This document shows positions 11,101 to 23,100 of a stretch of DNA of 64,000 nt, in pieces. Position numbers and translations under genes: made by a program. Under the pieces are notes generated by a model. That model was given only the letters and a program-made list of their open reading frames with translations, was not told where the DNA came from and did not search any database. Source of the DNA: Antedon mediterranea (Eukaryota > Echinodermata > Crinoidea > Comatulida > Antedonidae). The number at the start of each line of letters is the position of its first letter. Positions within the stretch are counted from its first letter, which is position 1. The stretch is from assembly GCF_964355755.1 (NCBI RefSeq), contig NC_092673.1, positions 26,605,001-26,669,000 of the forward strand, given 5' to 3'.

Positions 11101-14100
11101 TGCTACCCGATAATCCGTATAGAATAATGTACAGTACAATTACATCCATTTGATTGTGCTACCTAATGTGCTATCCATTTGAAATAATGTGCTATCCATT
11201 TGAAATAATGTGCTATCCATTTGAAAGAATGTGCTATCCATTTGAAATAATTTTCTATCCATTTGAAAGAATGTGCTACCCGATAATCCGTATAGAATAA
11301 TGTACAGTAGGCCTACTATATCCATTTGACTGTGCTACCTAATGTGCTATCAATTTGAAATAATGTGCTACCCGATAATCCTTATAGAATAATGTACAGT
11401 ACTATATCTATTTGATTGTGCTACCCAATGTGCTATCCATTTGAAATAATGTGCTATCCATTTTGAAATAATGTGCTATCCATTTGAAAGAATGTGCTAT
11501 CCATTTGAAATAGGCCTAATGTGCTATCCATTTGAAAGAATGTGCTACCCGATAATCATAGAATAATGTACAGTACTATATCCATTTGATTGTGCTACCT
11601 AATGTGCTATCCATTTGAAAGAATGTGCTATCCATTTGAAAGAATGTGCTATCCATTTGAAAGAATGTGCTACCCGATAATCCGTATAGAATGCACAGTA
11701 CAGTTATATCATAGTTATATCCATTTGATTGAACTATCTATTGTGCTCATTAGGCGCAGGAGCCCCGGATAGCGTTACGAAGTCGTTAACTCTGTCAGCC
11801 CATGGTCAACCCAACTAATGTGTTTTTCCCAAGGACAACTTATCAATAACTAAACTTTGTCACCACCCATAAGTGTGCTGTTCATTTCCTATTGACCAAT
11901 GAACACCAATGTAACTGGACCTGAGTTTCTTGCTATTCGACCTTGGGTGCAAATTATACAATTAATTGATGTTAAGGCCACTGACTACTCTTTTCTGTAT
12001 AGAAACACTGAATTGACTGAATAATAAGAAAACCCTACAATAAGTTCTACTACTACTTGATATGGTGTTATACAAGAACTATATTAAAAGTTAGATGATA
12101 TCTATCAGATATCATTTTCTAAAAATTGTTTCATTAGTTAGAATAGATCACGGAATACCAATACTGATCTGGACTCGGAAATTCAAAATGTAGCAGGCAA
12201 CGTTTCACCAATGAAAACTTTCAAGACAAACAAAGTATCATAATTATCATGATATCCATTTTTATTTAATAACGATAAATGGATATAAATATTTCGTCTT
12301 TTTTGTTATTTTGTGATGGAAAATATATTGAGTGAACATTGGCACTGAGCTTAAATATTCCCCGTCCCCTTAATGTCCGCTTTATAGGAGTGTCCCCTCA
12401 GTAAGGATTTGCTGTTTTGCCCCTTAATAATAAATTATGATGTCCATCTTATCCTCTCAATTTTAATGTGCTACACCCGATAATAGAATACACATCTAAC
12501 TCGTGTGTACTTTAGAGAACCTAGTACATCTTTCGAGACGAGTGGGGGGTTACCCCGGTGTATTATCACAGCCACTGATCACCAACTGGGCCCTCTGGGA
12601 GACCAGTCTTTGACTGAAGAGGTTACCCATTATAAATATATATTTCAATTCAATAGAATAACTGTACAGTAGGCTCCCATTTGATGCAATGTGTTACCCA
12701 ATGTGCTCAATTTGATTGTGCTACCCAAATCCATGCTATCCATTTGAAATAATTTGCTATCCATTTGAAAGAATGTGCTACCCGATAATCCGTATAGAAT
12801 AATGTACAGTACAATTACATATATGCATTTGATTGTGCTACCTAATGTGCTATCCATTTGAAATAATGTGCTATCCATTTGAAAGAATGTGCTATCCATT
12901 TGAAAGAATGTGCTACCCGATAATCCGTATAGAATAATGTACAGTACAGTACTATATCTATTTGATTGTGCTACCCAATGTGCTATCCATTTGAAAGAAT
13001 GTGCTATCCATTTGAAAGAATGTGCTACCCGATAATCCGTATAGAATAATGTATAGTACTATATCCATTTGATTGTGCTACCCAATGTGCTATCCATTTG
13101 AAAGAATGTGCTACCCGATAATCCGTATAGAATAATGTACAGTACTATATCCATTTGATTGTGCTACCTAATGTGCTATCCATTTGAAAGAATGTGCTAC
13201 CCGATAATCCTTATAGAATAATGTACAGTACTACAGTACTGACTACATATCATATACCAAGCCCACACATTTTACACGGGTGTGAAAAACGCGTGACTCG
13301 CGTGTAATTAGGTACTAACAATACTGTCCATATTCACTCATGCATTACTGCATTGAGTAATTCAACTGCAGCGAACTGTATTTATAATTTGTTGATGTTT
13401 TGTTCATACAGGTATATATTAAATTATCATCAAACAGACAATAACTGCAATTACAGTACAGGATAACAGCATTTTATATAACAAAATATAGGCCTATTTG
13501 AAATAAAAAATCGATTTATTTATCATAGTGCAATCATGGAGGTAAAAACCTCCATGAATCATGATGCAATTATGCACTTGTCAATTGTATGACCCACTAT
13601 ACGACCCCCGGGAGAGGTGAGTCATTTGTCCGATGTGCGTCATACTTTTGAATACCATGACGCACCCGTGCGTCAAAAAGGTGACTTACCTTTGGGTGAC
13701 CATGACGCACCCATTTTGACGCACTGTGACCATGTTGTTTATGATATGGTGGGTGGTAAAGTGACGGACATTGACACACCTTGTTCATTGATGTGACGTA
13801 CCATCTAGGTTTTTTGACGCACCCCTGCGTCAGTAATTATTTGTAAATGACGCACCCATGACGCACCTCTCCCGGGGGTCGTATAGTGAGTCATACAATT
13901 GACAAGTGCATTAATATGTCTGTGATTGAAAATACTAGGCCTAGTTAGTAGGCCTACTACCGGGAGTACAGTACTGTACTACTATTCTAGGCCTAGTTTG
14001 CTTTCAGGGTTTGTTTATATATATTTTTAAGTCATATTTATTAAGTATTTGAGAAAACTCATTAAAAAAAACAAGGTAGAAAAGACCCAACAATATCTTT

Positions 14101-17100
14101 CAAAACACGATCGTCGCCAGTGGCCGAATGACGTACTTTCTGTACGCACCACGTTGTAGAGTTCACCCATTGAGTACACACAGTTGCTAAGCCAAATAAT
14201 AACATAAAGGTTTTACCATTCCCCGTCGGGGAAGAAAACATTTATATAGTATTACAACGCCAGTATTGACATGCATGTATTTAGCGCGGTAACTAATGTA
14301 CACCCCTGTTACGGACTGGACCATTAATCGCTCCACGAAACCACGTTGGAGCGATCCTCCTCCGCACACAGCAGCCAGAGCGAGAGAGAAGTGAGGTCGA
14401 ATAAATACAAGTTTTTACCATTTCCCGTCCAGGGGAAATCAGTTCTCTTATAATTACAGCCCTGATACCGTGCGCATATGTTTACGTTGATATTATTTAA
14501 TTGCACACCTCATTTTGGACTGTACCATTTTCGGAACCTTGTTTTGTTTTCATTATAAACATGGCCTGATGTCAGACAAATATCTGCTTTAAACGTCAAT
14601 TTAGCAACTTATTAAGTCGTTTCATAAGCAGAGAATTTATAAAGCAAGTATACAATGCAGACATGTTAGATAGAAATATACTAAAAGACATTTAATAAAC
14701 GTGTTAGAAGAACGTAATAATTTGACTTTCTACCGAGCGGCGGAAAACCCATTCACAGTCACAGTTATTTGAGCGAACACTGTACTTGGCCTAAAACACT
14801 AGCTCTGTATTTTAATTTAAATATTTGGCTTACGGTTACAAAAATACAAGGAAACATCATTTTATAATTTTACTATTATTAGGCTATTTATTGACCTATT
14901 AAAAATCGCTAAATATGTTTTTTTTGTGGGGGGCTTAGGTACAGTAGCTCTCTATTCTAGCCTCCCTGTTGAACACTTCTCGCTGTACGCATAAAATAAT
15001 ACGACGTGAACTCTAAACAAAATCCCGATGAAAAACAATTTACATGAATTCTATAAACTTTCTTATTTATTGTTTGCCTAAACAATAGAGAAAAAATAAA
15101 CTTTGTTTTGCATACAGTAACGGGCGGGTTCAGATCTGATTACATAAATATGATGGTAGGCCTAAACAATAGAAACAAAACAAACTGATACCCACGTGTG
15201 TGTTGTCGCGGGCGTCGTACCGGGAGTTCCATATTTTACCAGTAAAAAGCTACAAAGTGATGACGTCATGGTCCACACGGCAAATACAGGCACGCGGCAA
15301 TTACACATATTTTACACGCGCGACAAACGCGGGTTATGGTACATGATTTGTAGTCAGTACTGTATATCCATTTGACTGTGCTACCTAATGTGCTATCCAT
15401 TTGAAAGAATGTGCTACCCGATAATCCGTATAGAATAATGTACAGTACAGTACTATATCCATTTGATTGTGCTACCCAATGTGCTATCCATTTGAAAGAA
15501 TGTGCTATCCATTTGAAAGAATGTGCTACCCGATAATCCGTATAGAATAATGTACAGTACTATATCCATTTGACTGTGCTACCTAATGTGCTATCCATTT
15601 GAAATAATGTGCTACCCGATAATCCTTATAGAATAATGTACAGTACTATATCCATTTGACTGTGCTACCTAATGTGCTATCCATTTGAAAGAATGTGCTA
15701 CCCGATAATCCTTATAGAATAATGTACAGTACTATATCTATTTGACTGTGCTACCTAATGTGCTATCCATTTGAAAGAATGTGCTACCCGATAATCCGTA
15801 GGCTATAGAATAATGTACAGTACTATATCCGTTTGATTGTGCTACCTAAATGTGCTATCCATTTGAAATAATGTGCTACCCGATAATCCTTATAGAATAA
15901 TGTACAGTACTATATCCATTTGATTGTGCTACCCAATGTGCTATCCATTTGAAATAATGTGCTATCCATTTGAAATAATGTGCTATTTGAAAGAATGTGC
16001 TACCCGATAATCCGTATAGAATATTGTACAGTACAATTACATCCATTTGATTGTGCTACCTAATGTGCTATCCATTTGAAATAATGTGCTATCCATTTGA
16101 AATAATGTGCTATCCATTTGAAAGAATGTGCTATCCATTTGAAATAATTTGCTATCCATTTGAAAGAATGTGCTATCCATTTGAAAGAATGTGCTACCCG
16201 ATAATCCGTATAGAATAATGTACAGTACAGTACTATATCTATTTGATTGTGCTACCCAATGTGCTATCCATTTGAAAGAATGTGCTATCCATTTGAAAGA
16301 ATGTGCTACCCGATAATCCGTATAGAATAATGTACAGTACTATATCCATTTGATTGTGCTACCTAATGTGCTATCCATTTGAAAGAATGTGCTACCCGAT
16401 AATCCTTATAGAATAATGAACAGTACTATATCCATTTGACTGTGCTACCTAATGTGCTATCCATTTGAAAGAATGTGCTACCCGATAATCCGTATAGAAT
16501 AATGTACAGTACAGTACTATATCCATTTGATTGTGCTACCCAATGTGCTATCCATTTGAAAGAATGTGCTATCCATTTGAAAGAATGTGCTACCCGATAA
16601 TCCGTATAGAATAATGTACAGTACTATATCCATTTGATTGTGCTACCTAATGTGCTATCCATTTGAAAGAATGTGCTACCCGATAATCCTTATAGAATAA
16701 TGTACAGTACTATATCCATTTGACTGTGCTACCTAATGTGCTATCCATTTGAAAGAATGTGCTATCCATTTGAAAGAATGTGCTACCCGATAATCCGTAG
16801 GCTATAGAATAATGTACAGTACTATATCCGTTTGATTGTGCTACCTAAAATGTGCTATCCATTTGAAAGAATGTGCTACCCGATAATCCTTATAGAATAA
16901 TGTACAGTACTATATCCATTTGACTGTGCTACCTAAATGTGCTATCCATTTGAAATAATGTGCTACCCGATAATCCTTATAGAATAATGTACAGTACTAT
17001 ATCCATTTGATTGTGCTACCCAATGTGCTATCCATTTGAAATAATGTGCTACCCGATAATCTTTATAGAATAATGTACAGTACTATATCCATTTGACTGT

Positions 17101-20100
17101 GCTACCTAATGTTCTATCCATTTGAAAGAATGTGCTACCCGATAATCCTTATAGAATAATGTACAGTACTATATCCATTTGACTGTGCTACCTAATGTGC
17201 TATCCATTTGAAATAATGTGCTACCCGATAATCCTTATAGAATAATGTACAGTACTATATCCATTTGATTGTGCTACCCAATGTGCTATCCATTTGAAAT
17301 AATGTGCTATCCATTTAAAATAATGTGCTATTTGAAAGAATGTGCTACCCGATAATCCGTATAGAATATTGTACAGTACAATTACATCCATTTGATTGTG
17401 CTACCTAATGTGCTATCCATTTGAAATAATGTGCTATCCATTTGAAATAATGTGCTATCCATTTGAAAGAATGTGCTATCCATTTGAAATAATTTGCTAT
17501 CCATTTGAAAGAATGTGCTACCCGATAATCCGTATAGAATAATGTACAGTACTATATACATTTGACTGTGCTACCTAATGTGCTATCCATTTGAAATAAT
17601 GTGCTACCCGATAATCCTTATAGAATAATGTACAGTACTATATCTATTTGATTGTGCTACCCAATGTGCTATCCATTTGAAATAATGTGCTATCCATTTG
17701 AAATAATGTGCTATCCATTTGAAAGAATGTGCTATCCATTTGAAATAGGCCTAATGTGCTATCCATTTGAAAGAATGTGCTACCCGATAATCATAGAATA
17801 ATGTACAGTACTATATCCATTTGATTTTGCTACCTAATGTGCTATCCATTTGAAATAATGTGCTATCCATTTGAAAGAATGTGCTATCCATTTGAAAGAA
17901 TGTGCTACCCGATAATCCGTATAGAATGCACAGTACAAGTTATATCATAGTTATATCCATTTGATTGAGCTATCTATTGTGCTATCCGTTTGAACTAATG
18001 TGCTGTCTGTTTGAAATAATTCAGGGTTTTTTTTTTAAATATGTTTTGCTATCCATTTTAAACGTGCTAAACAAGTTACATATTTGTTGATATAAATTTG
18101 CGGTACACCACGTAGGCCTATATTAGTTCTGAAAAGAACTGTTGAGTTGCTTGACGTTTCGATTTAGGCCTACTCCAAAGTCAAAGTCTCCAAAGCTATT
18201 CCATCATGTCGTATTCGGGGAATCGCCCACAAGTGTTTTCTCAGAGAAGGGTATGTTCTGTATGGGGTTCTGTATGCTATTTTTTAATAATGTACAAAAA
18301 ATGAAATGAAAAATCATATTAATTATCGGTATGTACGGAGGAAGCTCGAACAACACGAAGCGCGAAACAAATAAAAGCGCAGCGCGAAACATCTGAAATG
18401 ATATACAATTTCTCAAAACATGAAAACACAGAATATATTATATTAATATAACTTTTTAATATTTCCAAAGGCTCGGACAAGGAAGAAGGGCCTTAAAAAA
18501 CTGAATTGCTATATGTTAGGCCACATTTCCATAACTTTTCAAAACTCATCGAACCCTCTGCTAGTAGGCCTAATTAATATAGGAGCGTATCGCCAAATCA
18601 TTAGAGAAAAAAAAACATGGCATGAAGATGTAATTAATCAAACAACGGCCAAAGAATACCAACAATTTTAATTTAGGTTTCGATTCGTAATTACTAATGT
18701 GGTGGACTAAGCCTAGTTTGAAACTATAGTGACCATTTATTTTAGAAAGAAAGATAGACAAATTTGTTTCCATCTCTATGTTATTGTTAATACCAAGGCA
18801 CTTTTCAATTAAAAATTCTGGCCTAGTATTCTTGCAAGGTCGTCACAGCTCCAGTTACAAAGGTCGTCACAGCTCCAGTTACAAACGGTGATACAAAGTG
18901 TCAATCATTTGACCAGTGAACAGCCCACTGGTAGGATAGTCCTTGAAACCGTCCGTAAAACACATTAATCACTCACATCAGTCATGCCGCTAATGGTTGA
19001 AAACCTCACTTTTTGGGGTTTTCAAACGTAACGCTATCCGGGGCTCCTGCGCCTAATGTATCCGTTTGAACTAATGTGCTGTCTGTTTGAAATAATTCAG
19101 GTTTTTTTTAAAATATGTTTTGCTATCCATTTTAAACGTGCTAAACAAATTACATATTTGTTGATATAAATTTGCGGTACACCACGTAGGCCTATATTAG
19201 TTCTGAAAAGAACTGTTGAGTTGCTTGACGTTTCGATTTAGGCCTACTCCAAAGTCAAAGTCTCCAAAGCTATTCCATCATGTCGTATTCGGGGAATCGC
19301 CCACAAGTGTTTTCTCAGAGAAGGGTATGTTCTGTATGGGGTTCTGTATGCTATTTGTTAATAATATACAAAAAATGAAATGAAAAATCATATTAATTAT
19401 CGGTATGTACGGAGGAAGCTCGAACAAGACGAAGCGCGAAACAAATAAAAGCGCAGCGCGAAACATCTGAAATGATATACAATTTCTCAAAACATGAAAA
19501 CACAGAATATATTATATTAATATAACTTTTTAATATTTCCAAAGGCTCGGACAAGGAAGAAGGGCCTTAAAAAACTGAATTGCTATATGTTAGACCACAT
19601 TTCCATAACTTTTCAAAACTCATCGAACCCTCTGCTAGTAGGCCTAATTAATATAGGAGCGTATCGCCAAATCATTAGAGGAAAAAAAACATGGCATGAA
19701 GATGTAATTAATCAAACAACGGCCAAAGAATACCAACAATTTTAATTTAGGTTTCGATTCGTAATTACTAATGTGGTGGACTAAGCCTAGTTTGAAACTA
19801 TAGTGACCATTTATTATAGAAAGAAAGATAGACAAATTTGTTTCCATCTCCATGTTATTGTTAATACCAAGGTACTTTTCAATTAAAAATTCTGGCCTAG
19901 TATTCTTGCAAGGTCGTCACAGCTCCAGTTACAAAGGTCGTCACAGCTCCAGTTACAAACGGGGATACAAAGTGTCAATCATTTGACCAGTGAACAGCCC
20001 ACTGGTAGGATAGTCCTTGAAACCGTCCGTAAAACACATTAATCACTCACATCAGTCATGCCGCTAATGGTTGAAAACCTCACTTTTTGGGGTTTTCAAA

Positions 20101-23100
20101 CGTAACGCTATCCGGGGCTCCTGCGCCTAATGAAGTTTGGTTATAGGAGAATGGTTTTAAGGATGAAGAATGTAATGAAAGTAATTTTTCTATTTTTTGC
20201 AGCGATAGTTGATGTTAAAAACTTCAAAATTTTACAAGAAAAAACAGTAGACTTCCTTTTTTAAGGGGACACTCTCAACAAAGTATTAATAAATAGGGGT
20301 CGGCAATAGTGTATATATAATGTAATAGATATTATATTTCAGATATATACATACCTTTGGTGCAAAAATGACACATAGAAATTGGAACTAAAATAAAAAG
20401 GAGATACTCCTACAATAGGGTCTATTATTTGATTGCACTTAAATTGTTTGACCTAAAAATCCAATTAAAACGTAGCAGACATTACCTTTGGCACAAAAAT
20501 GACACCTAGGGTTATAGCACAGCAGATGATGATTGAAAATGACACAAATCCAAACATAGCATTTGGCTGCGTCCTGATAAATGATGTGACAGATGCTGTG
20601 ATTATGCACAGAACCTGGAAATAGAAAAGATAACCATTATAATATGACAAGGATGAGTAGAGGATGATTATGTTGATGATAATAACAGTGATGTTGGTTG
20701 ACGAAAGGGATGATGATGATATCTACAGTAGATATAGTTTACTCTTTAACATGTTAGTGCAATTAATTGAAGACATTAAACATTTTTTATTAAACTGTAA
20801 ATGATGAACTCTGATTATGACACATGGAATCGTTACACAACAGCAAGTGCTGATGATAAATTACAGTATATTTTAGGTGGAGATTCTATCGCGATTTGTA
20901 AAGAATCTGAGACCTTTTTTGATTTGTTTTGTAAACAATACACAAGAGCTGCATGGGAGAAACGGTCAGAACTTAAATCTCCCAATATATAGATTGTTTT
21001 TCTTTTGTATTGTTGCTTTTATATATGATTTGTAAATATTATACACCTGTGATAACAACTATAGGTCTTCAGTACCTGATGTTGAAACACAATGGTTTGT
21101 ATTGTAAACTCTTTACTATATTTTATGTTTATTTTTATATACCTTTTAAAATTATCAACTCAAACCTATGATACTGTAGGGCAATTTAATACAGTACCTG
21201 TATTACCATGTTGATAATGATTTTTCTTTTATATTTTTGCAAATAGTTTAAGAACCTGTATCCGTCATATAATGTGTTGTTTTGATGTATTATGTTAAAT
21301 TGGATGCACCACTTCTGTGTGTGCCACCGATGCAAAGGTGTCATTTCCTAATAAATTATTATTATTATTATTATTTAGCAAAAATAATGTTTAAAAATGT
21401 AGTTACTGCAGTAACTGCAGTAAACAATATTGATCCCTAATAGTTACTGCAGTAACTGCAGTAAACAATATTGATCCCTAATAATTAATCAGAACACCTA
21501 CCACCACATTGTATATTGCCATTGCAATATATTTGGAGTCATTAATATCTCTTACAGCCATGTTACGAGTCTCATAGGCAAGAAATATACCAAAGAGTAG
21601 AAGAAGGCCATTCATAGTATACAATGTACCTGCAAATAAATCAACAATGTATGGTTACAAACATGGATAATTTAGGTTAATGCTGTGGTATGACGCTGCC
21701 AAAAGATTGTGATTCATCAACTGTACACTTTCTTTGGACAAAAAGAAAAGAGTGTTCAAGTAACCTCAACACCCCTTCTACTTATATATACTGTAGTGGT
21801 CCTACCAAGTTTTGCCTAATGTTAAAACTTTAAAAAAAAATTTTTTTTTTCTTCAAAAAGTCATGATTATAAGCAAGAATTTTTGTTCTGATTATTTCTT
21901 TTTTTTTGCCCAAAATAAAAACGAACAGGATAATACCTCTCTAAATCCTAAACCCAATACATTCCTCCAAACACCTACAATACAGGAAAAAGGTGACGGT
22001 AAGTGAAAAAACGCATAGCTTGTCCCACGTACTAGAATATATGTATCCTAAACAGAGACTGCCCAGCTGCTCTATGTTTTGTGTACAGTAAATGGCCAAG
22101 AGGAATAACATAGTTTTTTTTTTAGTTTTTTTTTATATTTTATTTCATCATCACCCTACAGTGACCAAACGTCACCATTAACAGGGTTGAAAGTCGTAAA
22201 ATATAACATATTATATACAAGCAAAAATCAACAGATAACAAGACAACATTTAAATATTACTGACATTAGACAAAACTTTGTGATGGAAACAAGCAAGGGA
22301 ATCAAAAAAATATCAACACATCCATCAATTTTACATAGTGAGTGGTATAACTTTAGGCAAACGATTAACAAAACCATTTTTAGTAATATTTACCCTCCCT
22401 CTTGATATAGAAAATAAAGCAGGATTACTTTACTATTACCTTTACCGCTTGTCTGTGTTAATTAGCCTTTAATAGAAAATAATAGATGTGGTACATACCT
22501 AACCAAATTTTCAGTGAGTCTGATTCACACATCTCTAATACTTGAGTAATTTTTTCATCTGTTTTTATATTTTCTTCAGGTTCAAAGCTGGTAGGTTCTA
22601 GTTTGAGTGGATCAATCACTTGCCAGGCAATAAGAACAATAACATCTATAAGAACCTTGACGCATATTAATGCATATATTTTCCATGTTGGTACTACCTG
22701 TAAGGATACAAAAATGAGCTTTAATCAATTTAATTGTACACTAAGAAAATTCACTCTGGACCATGACACCTATCACACATCTGTAAGGATACAAAAATGA
22801 GCTTTAATCAATTTAATTGTATACTAAGAAAATTCACTCTGGACCATGACACCTATCACACATCTGTAAGGATACAAAAACAATGTTAAAATCAATTTAA
22901 TTGTATACTGAGAAAATTAACTTTTTAAGTCCACCTATCACACATGTACCTTTAAGGATAGAAACATGAGGTTAAATCAATTTAATTTAAAAAGGAAATT
23001 CACTTTTTATGTCCTCTAGATCATGACATCTATCACACATGTACCTGTAAGGATACAAAAATGAGGTTAAATAAATCTTCAATTTAATTGTATTCCAAGG

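Larger units (their letters stand above)
11748..19058. mobile_element. Inner copy of the CATTAGGCGC-ended transposon
   Basis: Starts CATTAGGCGC at 11748 and ends GCGCCTAATG at 19058. Its left unit (11748-12655) and right unit (17985-19058) are nearly identical to those of the outer copy. It was inserted in the outer copy after TATTGTGCT and before ATCCGTTTGAAC; the inner copy itself preserves that joined sequence near 17969-17995, which acts as an empty-site control. It is further enlarged by the element at 13234-15362. Confidence 0.8.
8869..20132. mobile_element. Outer copy of a CATTAGGCGC-ended transposon, split by a nested copy
   Basis: The ends are perfect 32-bp inverted repeats starting CATTAGGCGCAGGAGCCCCG and finishing in GCGTTACG, at 8869 and at 20132. 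The inner copy (11748-19058) shares the same ends and interrupts it. Without that copy the outer element is about 3950 bp: left unit 8869-9840, satellite 9845-11747 and right unit 19059-20132. No transposase was recognised, so it is probably non-autonomous. Target duplication is 0-1 bp. It occupies nearly all of intron 14. Confidence 0.8.

Noticed and set aside
11140-11325. FQMDSTL heptad repeats that look like a coiled-coil protein
   Set aside because: The heptads come from a 21-bp satellite subrepeat; frames break at each unit boundary.
8871-20130. TA target duplication for the CATTAGGCGC-ended element, suggested by TTAGG and CCTAA tips
   Set aside because: The empty site within the inner copy shows that the bases CATTA and TAATG belong to the element; only one base at most is duplicated.
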